NCBI RefSeq assembly: GCF_022539505.1
Contig: NC_061510.1
Span: forward strand, 93,574,292-93,638,291
Direction of reading: 5' to 3'
Origin: Lolium rigidum
Lineage: Eukaryota > Streptophyta > Magnoliopsida > Poales > Poaceae
DNA length: 64,000 bases
The notes beneath the pieces are model-generated. The model made no database searches and was not told where the DNA came from. It was given only the letters and a program-made list of their open reading frames with translations. A program made the translations under genes and the position numbers. Shown in pieces: positions 10,966-22,390 of the stretch (the stretch's first letter is position 1; each line of letters begins with the position of its first letter).

Positions 10966-13561
10966 CTAGCTGGGTGGCCCGTGCATACTGCACGGCTAGA
11001 TTTGTTTTATTTTCTTGTCCTAAAATTGGTATTTTTTATCTATCTATCTTCACCAAATCCATGATAAATTTTTAAATGTTTACTTATTATATTATAATAT
11101 TTGATGTCAACAAAAATCCAAGATAATATATGTTTACATATATACTCAATCTTCTGTGTTGTTCGCTATATTCTGGGTCTTAGCTCCAAGGAGTAGAAAA
11201 TATAATTCAGTTGAGAGTGGAATTCCTCTATGCCAACAGCTTACGTTAATATGAATTAAAATATGGCACACTACTCGCAGTATGACCGTAATGATTTCAG
11301 AAGCAGTTAGGATAAGAAAGTAAATACATAGGTGTTATTATATTTTGATAAATATATATATTATAAGCAAATTTTTCCAATTATGATTGTTATTCCCATT
11401 TTTCGTATATTTGAAATGGCAATACCGTGCACATGTCATGTGAGTATGAAATTGACAACTATTGTAAGTTTATAAATATACCTTACCTGAATTGACAAAC
11501 ATCCAAGGATAGAAGATTTGCACGGCTTGATTCAGAATATTTTTTAAAGATATTTTCTTCTATCACTATCATCCGTACGCATTTTATCATCGCAAATTCC
11601 CTTCAGAACTACAATTTTAGGATCACAAACAACATATACTTGCGTGCCTGCGAAATTAATTTCTCATCTATAATGTCATCTCTGGTGCTAGACTCAGAAT
11701 AAATCTTCCATTGCTATGTATAGTTGTATTTGAACTGTATTTCAGATTGTGGGTAACTCGTGATAGAGAGTCACAATTTAATGTAGATTTTTTCTCTCTG
11801 AGACTGGGAACTGATGTTAGAAAATCCAGAGTAATTTATACACCTTTTATATACCAGTATGCTCCGCCGCGAATCACTGGAGATCTTTTGAGATAATCCA
11901 AGAATAAATAAAACATATACAACAGCAGCATAGTTTAAAAAAATGAAGAAACCTGCAACAAATTATATATGTTAACGTACTTGTAGACATCAAAGCTTCT
12001 TTGCTCTCTGACGATTTAGTTAATGAAAAGTAGTGCCCGAAGAGAGGAAAACATACCTTAGCATCTTGTTTTGCTCGACATTGTATTGAGATTTGACTAC
12101 CGAAGCATTTCCATGATGAGCTGTTGCGGACCGTCAGGTCTCGCTGGTGCACTGTAAATGTATTGATAAGCCATCGTGCTTAGTTTGTAGACCTGACATA
12201 GCTTGCTTGAGTTTATCCGTAAGAAATAATAGGCTGATGGAACGATGTTCATGACCTAACGCTGATTTACTGCCACCTATGGATTTACTGCCTTACACTT
12301 ATCAAGCGCTTAGCATCCATCCGCTGCTGAAAGTGGTTTGGGATGTTGATGCATCGCATGCATGCAGCTCAGGAAGTGTGATGGACAATGGATCACAGAT
12401 TCGTAGCTCCAGGCAAGCCTCCAGGGACTGCATGTTGATGGATCTATGATACCATCGAAGATGTTAAGCCGGGATATGATGAATCAATCTAATATAGTGT
12501 GTGCGGATACCAATTCAGTTTTTGCAAGCGATCTGGCCGGGGATGTTGATGGGTCGCATGTGCAGCTCAGGCATTCACCATGGACATGCAAGTCAACCGA
12601 TCCCCTAATTTAAGATCGGATTAAGATCCATGCTTCGGGAGGAGAAATTATTAAGATCCATGTATACGCGGCCAGAACGGCACCAAGCTGGTTTTCTCGC
12701 CAAGCCCATGCTGGTGGAGTTCTTCTCTCAGCGCCAGAAGAATCGCCCACGGCGCGCCACCGCAATTAGAGCTGTTGCCCGTCGATCTAGCCACCATACC
12801 TTCACCGTGATTGCATCCTGCAAATGAGATTTAAGACGTGAAGAATCCAACGCATAGATCTATTTCTAAAACAGTCGACGACAACACCAGTCACTGGTAT
12901 GATTGATTTGTTCCGGTCTTCAGGTTGTGCCAGATGTGGGCGTGCGAGGGCGACGACGTACGCGCCATAGAGAGGTACTCCCACAACAGATCGATTATGC
13001 TTCCATCTGAGACTTTGTGATCATGCTACTTTTCTTGGGCAAGGATAGATAAAGGGAGTTCTCGATCTTTGAAATAGTGAAAAGGGAGTTGGCTTACGTT
13101 ATGTTTTCTCTTTCTGAATTATCATGCTAACGGTTTGTTACGGGAACCAAATGATTAAATCTTAATCCTAACCGTACGCTAGCTTCTACAAAATCTTGGC
13201 TGTAAAATGTTGGTTGTTTGGCAAGATATTCAGGTGGAGTTTCGAGTCGCCGGTTAGATATGATTTGTAGTCAGGGTCGGGATAAATTGAATTTATCGTG
13301 CATGCTGGTGCAAATACCTATTCAATTTTTTCCAAGCGATCGTGGATTCCTGGTTGCATAGGTCTTCTATTTTTTTTCTTGCGTGGCATTGTATCGACCT
13401 TTGATTGCACGTGCTACTGCGGATACGTATTCCGTTTTTTTCCAAGCGGTCCGAGTTGTGTACGTTTATTTTTTTGTGCGTCGCTACTTTTAATCTAATC
13501 CATCGGTTTGAGTTGTTTAATCCGTACCGTTAATTGTCTTCTACTTTAATTATATAATAGA
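10966..13561 (-). mobile_element. Helitron-like element (2.6 kb)
   Basis: On the minus strand it begins TCTATTATATAATTAAAG just after an A (13562) and ends CTAG just before a T (10965), the A|TC...CTRR|T arrangement of Helitrons. About 10 bp before the 3' end is a hairpin (gccgtgcagtatgcacgggc). No Rep/helicase ORF is visible, so it would be non-autonomous. The interior has three diverged repeats of a 'gcggatac..attc..ttttt.caagcg' motif (near 12500, 13310 and 13420). The 5' end lies ~50 bp from the end of the Harbinger transposase remnant. Confidence 0.55.
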
Positions 13562-13610
13562 TGTTACACTTCAACAAAGAAAGACAAGTTTTCAAATAAA
13601 TCAAATGAAA

Positions 13611-14507
13611 ACTAGTTGATGTTGCCTCGAAGCGTGCATAAGTGCTCCACCAGCTGTTGATGCATTGTGGAGTCTCGAATCTCCTGACGCATAGCGATGA
13701 ACGCAGTCCATGATGCCGGCACCTGGTGGTTAAGCTATGCAAGAGGACCCTGTCATACGGTGCAGCTTGTTCGCTCAGAGGAACCGGATACTTCCGCTCA
13801 TTCTCGATAATCATGTTGTGTTAGCAGACACAACTGTTCATCACCTATCACATCTGATCTTTGGACCAAGTCAAAGAGGGGAACCGAACTACAGCAAATC
13901 TTTGCTGGAGGACACCAAATGCACGCTCCACGTCCTTTCGGCAACCTTCTTGTTCCTTGACAAACTCCAGCTCCTTCGGGAGGACGGCGCCTGAGATAGT
14001 CTTCACAAATGTTGCCCACTTTGGATAGATACTGTCTGCAAAATAGTATCCCTTGTTGTACTGTCGGCCATTGATCGCAAAGTTAACCGGGGGAGCATGA
14101 CCCTCACCAAGCATGGAGAAGATCGGCGCGCACTGCAAGACATTGATGTCGTTGTTGGATCCTAGAATACCAAAGAAGGAGTACCAAATCCAGAGATCAT
14201 GGGTAGCCACTGCCTCAAGTATCACAGTGCAGCCTTTTTTGTGACCCTTATACATTCTCTACCAGACAAACAGACAGTTCTTCCATTTCCAATGCATGCA
14301 ATCAATGCTTCCAAGCATCCCTGGAAATCCCCGATCTTCATTGACAGCGAGGATCTTAGCAGTGTCTTCGACAGTGGGTGATCTCAAGTAGATGTCCCCG
14401 AACACAGCTATCTCCGCCCTGCAGAATCGGTAGAAACAATCAAGGGCGGTGGACTCTGCCATCCGAAGATAGTCATTGGCAGAATCACTAGGAGCTCCAT
14501 ATGCCAA
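13611..14507 (-). pseudogene. PIF/Harbinger (HARBI1/ALP1-like) transposase, N-truncated and frameshifted
   Basis: The minus strand encodes, from 14507, LAYGAPSDSANDYLRMAEST and RGFPGMLGSIDCMHWKWKN. A second frame (from 14255) continues with LEAVATHDLWIWYSFFG, then INGRQYNKGYYFADSIYPKW and a C-terminal CRKDVERAFGVLQQRF. These are hallmark blocks of the DDE_Tnp_4 nuclease of PIF/Harbinger elements: the D of GSIDCMHW, the D of YYFADSIYP and the E of RKDVERAFG. The end of the protein (near 13814-13611) is again split between frames. The N-terminal DNA-binding part is missing; the sequence changes to Gypsy repeats near 14510. Inactive as it stands. Confidence 0.8.
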
Positions 14508-14628
14508 CGTCTACCATGCGACCTGCCTCCACATTTGCCTCGCCGCAATCGAACTCGGTGTTCCTCTTCCTTTCGCCACACCCGATGCTCAGGGAGGCGC
14601 CATTACCTCCGGTACTCTCGATTACTCG

Positions 14629-14795
14629 ATGGACTTATCTTCTTCGACTCTGGATATATATTCTCCCGATGAACTCCCGGGTCAATGGCTTCATCACCTA
14701 TGGTTATCAATGGACTTATCTTCTTCGGCTCTGGATATATCTTCTCCCGATGAACTTCCTGGTCAATGGCTTCATCATCTATGGTATCATTGGAT
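14629..14795 (+). repeat. ~80-bp tandem repeat, two units
   Basis: Unit starts atggacttatcttcttcg and runs through 'ctcccgatgaact..c.gggtcaatggcttcatca'. Two clear units, then decayed traces to about 14880. Noncoding, inside the Gypsy 3' region. Confidence 0.75.
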
Positions 14796-15758
14796 ATCAT
14801 CTTATGTAAATGACCTGGTGCACTCCCAGGTCGGTGGCCTTATCATTTAAGGTTTTCAATGGATTTATCTTCTATGGCTATGTAAATATGGACCCGATAC
14901 ACTTTCGGCAGCGCTATAATTACTTGGGTGCTCCTGGAAGATCTTCGACTATTGTGACTACTCCCGCCGGGAGCGTTGGTTCGCTGGAATTCAAGCGAAC
15001 ATGAAGAATCCTTATACTATCAATGATTTCACCAAAAGCCTCAGGGAACATGTGAGTGATGCAATTAGTGGAAGCAATAAAACATATGAAAGGCTCATGC
15101 CGGTACTCCCATCGGGAGCGCTGGTTCGCTGAAATTTAAGATGACATGAAGATCTCCGACTATCTTGACTACTCCCATCGGGAGCGCTGGTTCGCTGGAA
15201 TTCAAGCAAACATGAAGACTCTTTATACCTGAAGTTATCATCTAAAGCCTCGGGAAAAATACGAGCGCTGCAATAGATGGTAATCAACGGGCCTTACAAA
15301 AATATACAATTATCCTTTTGCTAAAGCCTCAGAAAATACACAAGTGCTGCTAATAGCAAGGATAGAATTACTTATAAAAAACACCCATGCCGGTACATCA
15401 AAATAAGGAGGTACTAAAGAGCGACGGAGTCGATGGCAGGCATAGTTTCCTCGATTCGTGGACTGTCGCCAAAATATACATCGTCGGTTGTAGCAAAGTT
15501 GCGATTAATACGGGTTTATTGAACCTGCAATATTAGCTGATCACTCAAAGAAATTGCTCCCGACAACTTTCATACAAAAGCATCATAATACCGATGCCAA
15601 AAATAAGAGCATCAAGATTTGCTCAACAAATATTTGCCACCGGCATCTGAATAAAACTATAACATCGGGTTGCTCGACTTGAGTCTACACACGGTTGCAA
15701 GCATCCGTGCCTAGACTCGGGGGCTACTCCCATCGGGAGCGCTTGACGCGCACTCGAT

Positions 15759-15905
15759 AAAAATCATCGACTCCTCCGGGACATCATCAAAATCATCGAC
15801 TCCTCCGGGACATCATCCAAATCATCGACTCCTCCGGGACATCATCAAAATCATCGACTCCTCTGTGACATCATCCAAATCATCAACTCCTCTATCTATG
15901 ACATC
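15759..15905 (+). repeat. 29-bp tandem array, about five units
   Basis: Unit aaaatcatcgactcctccgg followed by gacatcatc. The first units are nearly identical and the last two have drifted (ctctgtgac, ctctatctatgac). Confidence 0.85.
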
Positions 15906-16344
15906 ATCAAAGTCATCAAACATCACAAAAGCATCCAAATCTTCTCAGAACTCGAAGACATCTACGGTATTCGACTCAGCATTTTTTACACCCTATACAT
16001 GACTATTTCATATTCATCTATAGGCTCGGGGGCTACTCCCATCAGGAGCGCTGGTCGCGCATCCGATAAAAAGATGGCAGCTTCGTCGACAAAGAAGAAA
16101 AAACCTGAAGATGTCGGGGTCAACATCAAGATCTTCGAGTAGTATAACTTGAGTCTATGCACGGCTGCAAGCACCCGACCATAGAATCGGGGGCTACTCC
16201 CATCGGGAGCGCTTCGCGCACCCGACAAAAAGCAACTTCGACTCTACATCAAGCACAAGACTCAGCAGATGATCAAGATATTCGGATGATGACAACTTTA
16301 GTCCCTGCCCGAAGCTTCACTTCGGCCAGACACTCGGGGGCTAC

Positions 16345-16819
16345 TGATGTGGGCATAACCCTTCGGGTACCCGGCATTACCATACCCGATGCAGATTATG
16401 AAGATGGACCAGCACAAGGACTCAACAAGCTGGATCCACAAGGAATATCAACTTGAATTACAAGAAAGGAGACTCCAATATGAATTCTACTAGGACCCTT
16501 GTAAACCCTAGCTTGGCTGATATATAAAGCCAGGCAAGGGCACCCCTTGGGGACACATGGAGAAACATAAAACATAGGGCAATACACCTAGACATCACAA
16601 CCCGCAGATTAGAACTAGATTAGATACAACAACTACGCCTATGACGACCCCCTGTACACATATATTCATATAGTGGATTGCTAGCAGGACTAGCGATCCT
16701 CCACCGCGGGGACGTGAACCTGGGTACGTCGTGCCTTCTCTCGCTCCTGGCCTCCATCGTCGCCTTCCGTCAAACCCTAAGCCCCTCATGGTGGGCATTG
16801 CCGAGGAACCGTCTCGTCA
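16345..16819 (+). repeat. 3' LTR of the Gypsy element (TGATGTGGGCAT family)
   Basis: 475 bp, TGATGTGGGCATAACCC...CTCGTCA, with a TATA-like 'tgatatataaagcc' near 16520. It shares its start and the 'ccctaagcccctcatggtgg' block near its end with the solo LTR at 57408-57963. Confidence 0.75.
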
Positions 16820-17600
16820 ACCGGAGAAGGTACCACATGCTACCACCTGCGTGAGAAGGGGTCACGGTTCCGCCCCTCTCCTACCTTCCTAGTGATGGTC
16901 GGCACTGCCACATCCTCAAGCTAGTATGTAGTGACAAGCTGCTTCTCCTCCCCCATCTCTCCTTGTAGACGACAGGATACTAGTCCGCAACGACGAGACT
17001 GCCCACCACCCCCATCATCATCTCGGTCTCCTGACGTCCTCGCTCGCCAGTCTTCAACCGCCAAGGGATGGGACAGGAGCGTGTGGCATTTACTTGCGTG
17101 CACGAGACGAGTGGTGTTGCGCGAGCAACTGCATGGCAGCGCCACCACCTCTAGCTCGAGCCCACCCTATCCTTCACAAAAATCCGCCGACGCTGGCACC
17201 TTTGGAGCACAGCGACGTCCAATCCCTCACCGACACCTGGCCTACTCTACTCGGCTCCTCTACATGCTTGAAGGGGATATAGCAGGAGGAAGATTAAGAC
17301 ATGCCGTTGGATATTAAGGGGCTTACCGCAAAGAAGCATCACTTGAACCGGCCAATACATTGCCTTGGTAACTGAAAGATGTGTCTACAGCTCGCCATAT
17401 CATCAAATACATTGTGTCATCACCACCGGAGACCGTCTATGAGCCACTAAGTCGTTTTCAGTGACTATGAATATGTATTCTTTGAGTACAGTTACCTAAT
17501 CGAGCCATGGCGACAAGTTTGAATATCCACCATGTATTTTACTCTAGCTAGAATGACTGCAGATCAAACAAGAACCTGACGAAAAGAAACAATAATAATT
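16820..17600. other. Unrecognised intergenic DNA
   Basis: C-rich in its first half. ORFs up to 128 codons (16931-17317) show low-complexity composition and no recognisable family. Nothing else seen. Confidence 0.35.
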
Positions 17601-18395
17601 CAAGATCCGAAGCCATTTTGTTGAGGATCGAAGCAACATCGACATTGATTTTAACATATCTACTCATCGGCACATCTTTCGAATGTTCTTCTTTCCCCGC
17701 CTCGAAAAGTTGGCCGATAACACAAATTGCAATCGCCACTCTATTAGAAAGCCGAATCAGTCCACCAGGGAAAATTGACCCGTTCGAACAAGATATACCC
17801 GGAGTGACTGAGGACAAGTGGTCGTTTTCTTTGCTGACTGAGTAGATATTCCGTACCTAGTGATCAAGAACGTTCCTCAACAAAAAGCTCGCCCTAACTC
17901 TTTCCAAAACTGGACGGCTCTCCGGAATATGAACAGGAGACGACCTATAACTTCCGCACCCTGGCAGCAGATCGAGGATTGGGCATTGACAAGGATGTGA
18001 TGATTTTACAAAGAATCCACCGAAACATTCACAAACAGAAGATCTGAAATACGAGACTTGAATCAAAACTTGCATCCCATATAATCAACCCAAAATGACC
18101 CTCTTTTGTCACCTTGATGCTTCAGCCACTTACACTAGCTACCCGAGACATTCCTAGTGCTATATTTGGTTGGTACAATATATAACCAATTGTCTATAGT
18201 TTACCTTATTTGTTTTTATTTTTGAGAGAGTCTATATATAGTTTACCTAATTGTGCATTTGTGTATATAAAGGTTTCCCGTTTGTTTCGTGTGATATAGC
18301 CATATATATAGGAGGGCCAGAGAACACTTGTGTATTCTAAATGGAGACCTACATGCAAAATAGTTTTCTCACTACACACGTAAGCTTATGCTTCC

Positions 18396-18467
18396 CTATT
18401 TAATTGACTCGGATTTAGTACAAACTTGTACTAAATTCGAGTCAATTAAAAAAGAACGGAGGGAGTA
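18396..18467 (-). mobile_element. Stowaway MITE, one end truncated
   Basis: Near-perfect palindrome around ttagtacaaacttgtactaa with arms 'taattgactcg', ending in the Stowaway terminus ggagggagta. The left terminus is degenerate. Copy B of the surrounding duplication lacks this insert. Confidence 0.8.
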
Positions 18468-18844
18468 TCAACAAAAGGACAATATACCAAATTACGCGGA
18501 AACCATGTGCACTGTACTGTTGACATGTTATAATTAGTTGATCGCTCAACAAAAAGAAGCAAGACCATACATAAATATGAAGATGCACCTGCATATACAT
18601 GCATAAGGATTGAGATGTACAGCCTACCGATCGACCGACGACTGAAGCGTGATACGTCGCATACCGACGGTGACTTGACACTGTTATACGAGATACGACC
18701 GCTGTTCATCAGAGTACGCATCCATATTTGTTTAGCTTTTCGCATGTTTTCCAGGCATAATAATGTAGCAAGTGGAACATGCTACGGATTTACGGAAGAC
18801 TACTCATTAGTTATTATACCGTTGAAGCCTAAAACACGTATGTA

Positions 18845-19332
18845 GGGCTCCTTTGATTTATTAGATAGGAAAACATAGAAGTTCGGAAGATTGACAGGAG
18901 TAGCAACAAGGTAACCCATGAATTAGCGCAGCTAGGGAAACGTGAGTCGAGTGGAGTGTTAAACGATTCAGCACCGGACTGCGTGTCGGCGCTAATCGCA
19001 AATGATTGTAAACCCTTTATTTTATAATCAATAAAGCTCACGATTCCCCTCAAAAAAAAGAAACAAAAACACAGGATTTGAATATCCTGTCTTTTTTTGC
19101 GAATAATATCCTGCCTATTTAAATCCTATGGAACGATGACATGTATTTAATTGTAGCAAAATAATTTTTCATTAGGTAATGATCTTGTGTATATGATTCA
19201 CTCTACAAGATTCTTATAGGATTGGTTCGTATATGGTAGGTTCTTATAGATTAAACTAATTGTGTAGAAAATTTCCCATATAATCTAAATCCTACATAAT
19301 TTATGTACAAATCCAATAAATCAAAGGAAGCC
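18845..19332 (+). mobile_element. MITE with TIR GGGCTCCTTTGATTTATT and 3-bp target copy GTA
   Basis: Left end GGGCTCCTTTGATTTATTAG; right end, reversed, GGCTTCCTTTGATTTATTGG. GTA flanks both sides (18842-18844 and 19333-19335). Copy B of the duplication reads cacgtatgtaagggatatgg without interruption, so it is an empty site defining the ends. A LINE fragment is nested inside. Confidence 0.8.
18879..19064 (+). pseudogene. 5'-truncated LINE 3' end nested in the MITE
   Basis: Encodes the C-terminal end of a LINE RNase H region (DRSSNKVTHELAQLGK, then SAPDCVSALIANDC), then a short 3' UTR with 'aataaagctc' and an A-rich tail. A near-exact duplication flanks it (aaaacatag at 18870, aaaacacag at 19066), as expected for target-primed reverse transcription. 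Removing it restores a continuous MITE sequence. Confidence 0.75.
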
Positions 19333-19489
19333 GTAAGGGATATGAGCACCAGGAGGCTGCATTTGTAAATGGCGGCAACGAAAATTTGGTTCCTGCCTAG
19401 CTTGTTCTGGTATCACCTTTCACTGGGATAGGGAAATCTGGAACTTTAGATCTTGATAGATAGCTCTAAGTTTTGATTTGTTATCATCA

Positions 19490-19690
19490 CCAGAATTACA
19501 GAAGTTAACACCAGGGAGTCAGTATTAATGACAAGTGAATATCTCCACTCTTGTACTAGCGTTACTCCTTCACGAATTGCCAGTGCCTCCATAGACAGAG
19601 CACTCCCAGCATACTCAAACCATAGTGCTTGTCCTCAAATCAGAACCCCAAGATGGTCACGAACAACTAGGCACTACCTCGAAAAAAAAA
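19490..19690 (-). pseudogene. RNase H-like (RVT_3 type) fragment of a LINE or related ORF
   Basis: The minus strand reads VVRDHLGVL, an in-frame stop, then ALWFEYAGSALSMEALAIRE, then GVTLVQEWRYSLVINTDSL. The spacing of RDHLG, MEALAIREG and the TDS aspartate matches the plant RVT_3 RNase H domain. There is no ATG and the frame is interrupted. Probably a remnant of another LINE copy, unrelated to the one in the MITE. Confidence 0.6.
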
Positions 19691-20154
19691 ACGAACAACT
19701 AGGCCAACACCGCCTCAGGAGTGATCATGGAAACTAGCACCAGTGTTGATTTTGATCACTCTGGTATTCCATGGATTCTAGTGCTCTCTCTTCTTTGACG
19801 CATGTTCTTCTCTCGACCTGACTGACCAAGGTCCAAGGTGGTCTGCATAACCTACCAAACTGAATTGGTCACAGTCAACCACCGTCCACATGCTTCCATG
19901 CATTTCTCTCATGACAAAAATATATTTTTCAAAATTGGTGAAACCGGGTACATGTGCACCTGGGTTCATCTGGGTATTTCCCTCATGATTATGTGTTATA
20001 TATTACTCACCGCATAAATTGGTATGTTGTCCTACACCTTGCACGCAGTGTTTGTTTGCTGGGTAAGCTCATCACATGGGCCATGAGGTTATTATATCAC
20101 AGATATGTATTACTATGATGATGATAAAATTATTTTGGAAGTTTTTGTTCAGCT
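19691..20154. other. No gene seen
   Basis: Unrecognised; short ORFs only. A Stowaway-like decayed end follows at 20155-20258 (ccctctgtttacaatta...agtcaaagttaaaggttga). Confidence 0.35.
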
Positions 20155-20260
20155 ATTCCCTCTGTTTACAATTACCCCGCGTTCTGGACTTAGTCAAAGT
20201 TAAAGGTTGATCAAATATTTAGGATAAAATACCATTATCTACATAATACTATTTATTGTA

Positions 20261-20374
20261 CTCCCTCCATCCATAAAAGATTATCGAAGATTTTTCTAAA
20301 CTCGGATGTATTTAAGTGTCTCTAAATACCTGCAAATTTAGACTAACTTGGAATATCCTTTTTATGGAAAGAGG
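20261..20374 (-). mobile_element. Larger part of a Stowaway MITE split by the Copia element
   Basis: One terminus is CTCCCTCCATCCATAAAAG after TA (20259-20260). On the minus strand the other side starts ...TTCCATAAAAAGG right after the CCTCT duplication of the Copia element. The missing terminus (TA + CTACCTCT) is at 34681-34690, on the other side of the other Copia half. Confidence 0.75.
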
Positions 20375-21338
20375 TGTTGAATATATAAGCAAATATCCAT
20401 ATGAAATAATCCGAACAAGTAATTGATAAATCATGACTATGAAAATAACAAATAAACTAATCGTGCATACTAGTAATGTAGATGAACAAATCACATCTAA
20501 ACAAGACAAACCGATTGCATCTACCACAGAAACTAGAAGAAGAAACTCAAACCGAAACTGAAAGAGAAACGACAAGATCGCATACTTCGCAGCAGCGTCG
20601 TTGTCGCCAATGTTGAGGTTGTCGAAGAAGTCGCTGAGGTCCGGGAAGTAGTTGTCGGTGTGGAGGAACTCGTCGTCCGATGACGACGTCGTGATGCCAT
20701 TAGTCGCGCCGGAGCGCTCCCCAAAAACCTGATTGCCCCTCACCCGTACAGGTTCATGAGAGGCAGGGTTCCGGAGGCCTACTGTCCCGGCAGTCGGTGC
20801 ACGCCGACGGACGGAATGAGGAAGATGAAGGCGGCGACGCAATGAACTGGAAACAGGTAGTCGCGTATGCGTCTGGTAGTGGCGGCTAGGGTTGCGAAGG
20901 GTCTTATGTAGTGCGGTTCGGGAAGGTCGTCCCACGTACCGACGTACGAGTCGGCACAGCCACGATCCAGAAAAACCGGAAGGCAAAACGGCCGTTAATG
21001 AATCAAAATTGATTACACAATTAATTTCCCAAACAGCAAAAAGATAAGCTCGGCTCGACGAGATTCCCGCAACCCGCGGCGCGGTGCGGTGCGTCGTGAC
21101 GAGGCGAGGCGAGGCGGGCGGCGGAGGAGGAGGAGTGCGCGAGGGCTCTCTCTTGTCACTCACTTACTAGGACTAGAACAATCCATCTTATATACCACTC
21201 CAACTCTCTTCCAACTAGCAATGTGGGACTAAACTTCAGCCCCACTAGTGCTGCCACTGATTTTTGGAATGGGCCAAGTGAGTTTCAGAATTTGATAATG
21301 GGACATGGGCCAAAGGACAAATGCCCAAAATTCCAGCA
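20375..21338 (-). repeat. 3' LTR of the split Copia element
   Basis: 964 bp on the minus strand, TGCTGGAATTTTGGGC...TTCAACA, preceded by the purine run gtgggggat. It matches the LTR at 34691-35633, apart from small indels. The duplication next to it (minus CCTCT, 20374-20370) equals the CCTCT at 34686-34690. The 284-codon ORF across it (minus) is LTR sequence, though see the splice-leader finding. Confidence 0.9.
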
Positions 21339-21895
21339 ATCCCCCACAAACTCTCACTGGCACATCTCATCAATAAGTTTCCAAAACATTGTTTTATATA
21401 CCGGTATGTCGTGGAGACTGTTAAGTTGAACTTCCACTTAAAACTTCATATTACACTAGATTGCAAGTTGGATAGTGGACTATGCCTTGAACTACAAGTT
21501 TTCTGCGTACTAGCTTCATACAAAGCCTAGACCGATACTAGGCTGCCGCGAGGCTTCCTCGCGGTTTGGAGCTTATACATCATACTCCAGAGCCTTTCAT
21601 GAGTTTACTAGAGAGCACCCAACTCTCATAGATTGCGACGTTTAACAATCAGACTCATATAGGTGTGTTCTTCAAAATATGTTCTGCAGGACAACATCTC
21701 TGCTGAAATAAGCCACTTAGAACACATTAAGATAGTTATCAACCTACCATGCAGATTATGAGAGTATTGCATCTTACGGAGTGGTAAAATTGCTATAGGG
21801 ATATATACTCTCCTCCCAGCTGACCAACAGCTTGTCTCTCAGCTCTAATTCACGGGATCTCCGATCACATAGAGTGGGTTACCACCGTGGGCAGC

Positions 21896-22390
21896 TCATA
21901 GTGTGGGTCTCATACCCATCTCCCTCGATGCATTTTCTATCACATTTCATGATAGTCCCTTTGTGAAGGGGTCTGCCAGGTTTCTAGACGTATGGATATA
22001 ATCCAATGATATAACTCCGGAGTTTTTCATTTTCCTGATAGTTTTCAGTCTCCTCTTCACATGCCTTGATGACTTCATATTATCCTTAGAACTTTTTTAC
22101 TTTGACGATCACAATTTGATTATCACAGTTCATAGGAATAGCGGGTATTGGTTTCTCAACCACAGGTAAGTCCATCAAGAGCTCACGAAGCCACTCTGTT
22201 TCAACAGTAGCTGTGTCTAATGCTGTGAGTTCTGCTTCCATAGTTGACCTCGTAATGATGGTCTGCTTGCAAGACTTCCAGGAAACAGCGCCACCCCCAA
22301 GTGTAAACAAATAACCACTTGTGCCCTTAGTCTCATCAGCATCGGAGATCCAATTTGCATCACTATAACCCTCAAGTACCCTTGGATACC
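21896..22390 (-). pseudogene. Copia pol 3' end: RNase H C-terminal part
   Basis: Minus strand from 22390: [20 protein letters not shown], then [33 protein letters not shown] and MNCDNQ. These are the Ty1/Copia RNase H DAD, SK..T, STMEAE and D-N-Q motifs. A frameshift near 22095 and a TGA further on break it; the family-like tail (NLADPFTKGLS) lies in another frame and ends near 21896. The fragment starts exactly at the GGTAT duplication left by the Sabrina-like insertion and continues the codons that stop at 39105. Confidence 0.85.

Larger units (their letters stand above)
14510..16819 (+). mobile_element. 3' part of a Gypsy element with repeat-rich internal region
   Basis: Internal noncoding 3' region plus 3' LTR. 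The region is built of short tandem arrays (14629-14790 and 15759-15905) and several copies of a 'ctactcccatcgggagcgct' type block, three of which carry ctcgggggctac or a one-base variant. The same 12-mer at 16333-16344 abuts the LTR. The left boundary against the Harbinger remnant (about 14510) is approximate. No gag or pol remains. Confidence 0.65.
17620..19450 (+). repeat. Duplicated segment, copy A
   Basis: Matches 60580-61670 in the same orientation over several blocks: gacattgattttaacatatct, cacttgtgtattctaaatgg, ccgatcgaccgacgactgaa, and the end near 'caggaggctgcatttgt'. Copy A is longer because a Stowaway (18396-18467) and a MITE (18845-19332) sit where copy B has none. The first ~250 bp also match a third copy at 60207-60450. 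The original nature of the segment is not clear. Confidence 0.75.

Noticed and set aside
15759..15905. 29-bp array as a CRISPR
   Set aside because: Units are back to back without spacers, inside a Gypsy 3' region of a plant genome.
17548..17845. Frames on both strands of the duplicated segment as a conserved gene
   Set aside because: The frame is not kept in the related copies at 60.2 and 60.6 kb, so there is no sign of coding constraint.
20312..21163. 284-codon minus-strand ORF (and its plus-strand relatives at 34858-35738) as a host gene
   Set aside because: It lies almost wholly inside the Copia LTRs and is present in both of them. Only its end was kept as a possible leader exon.
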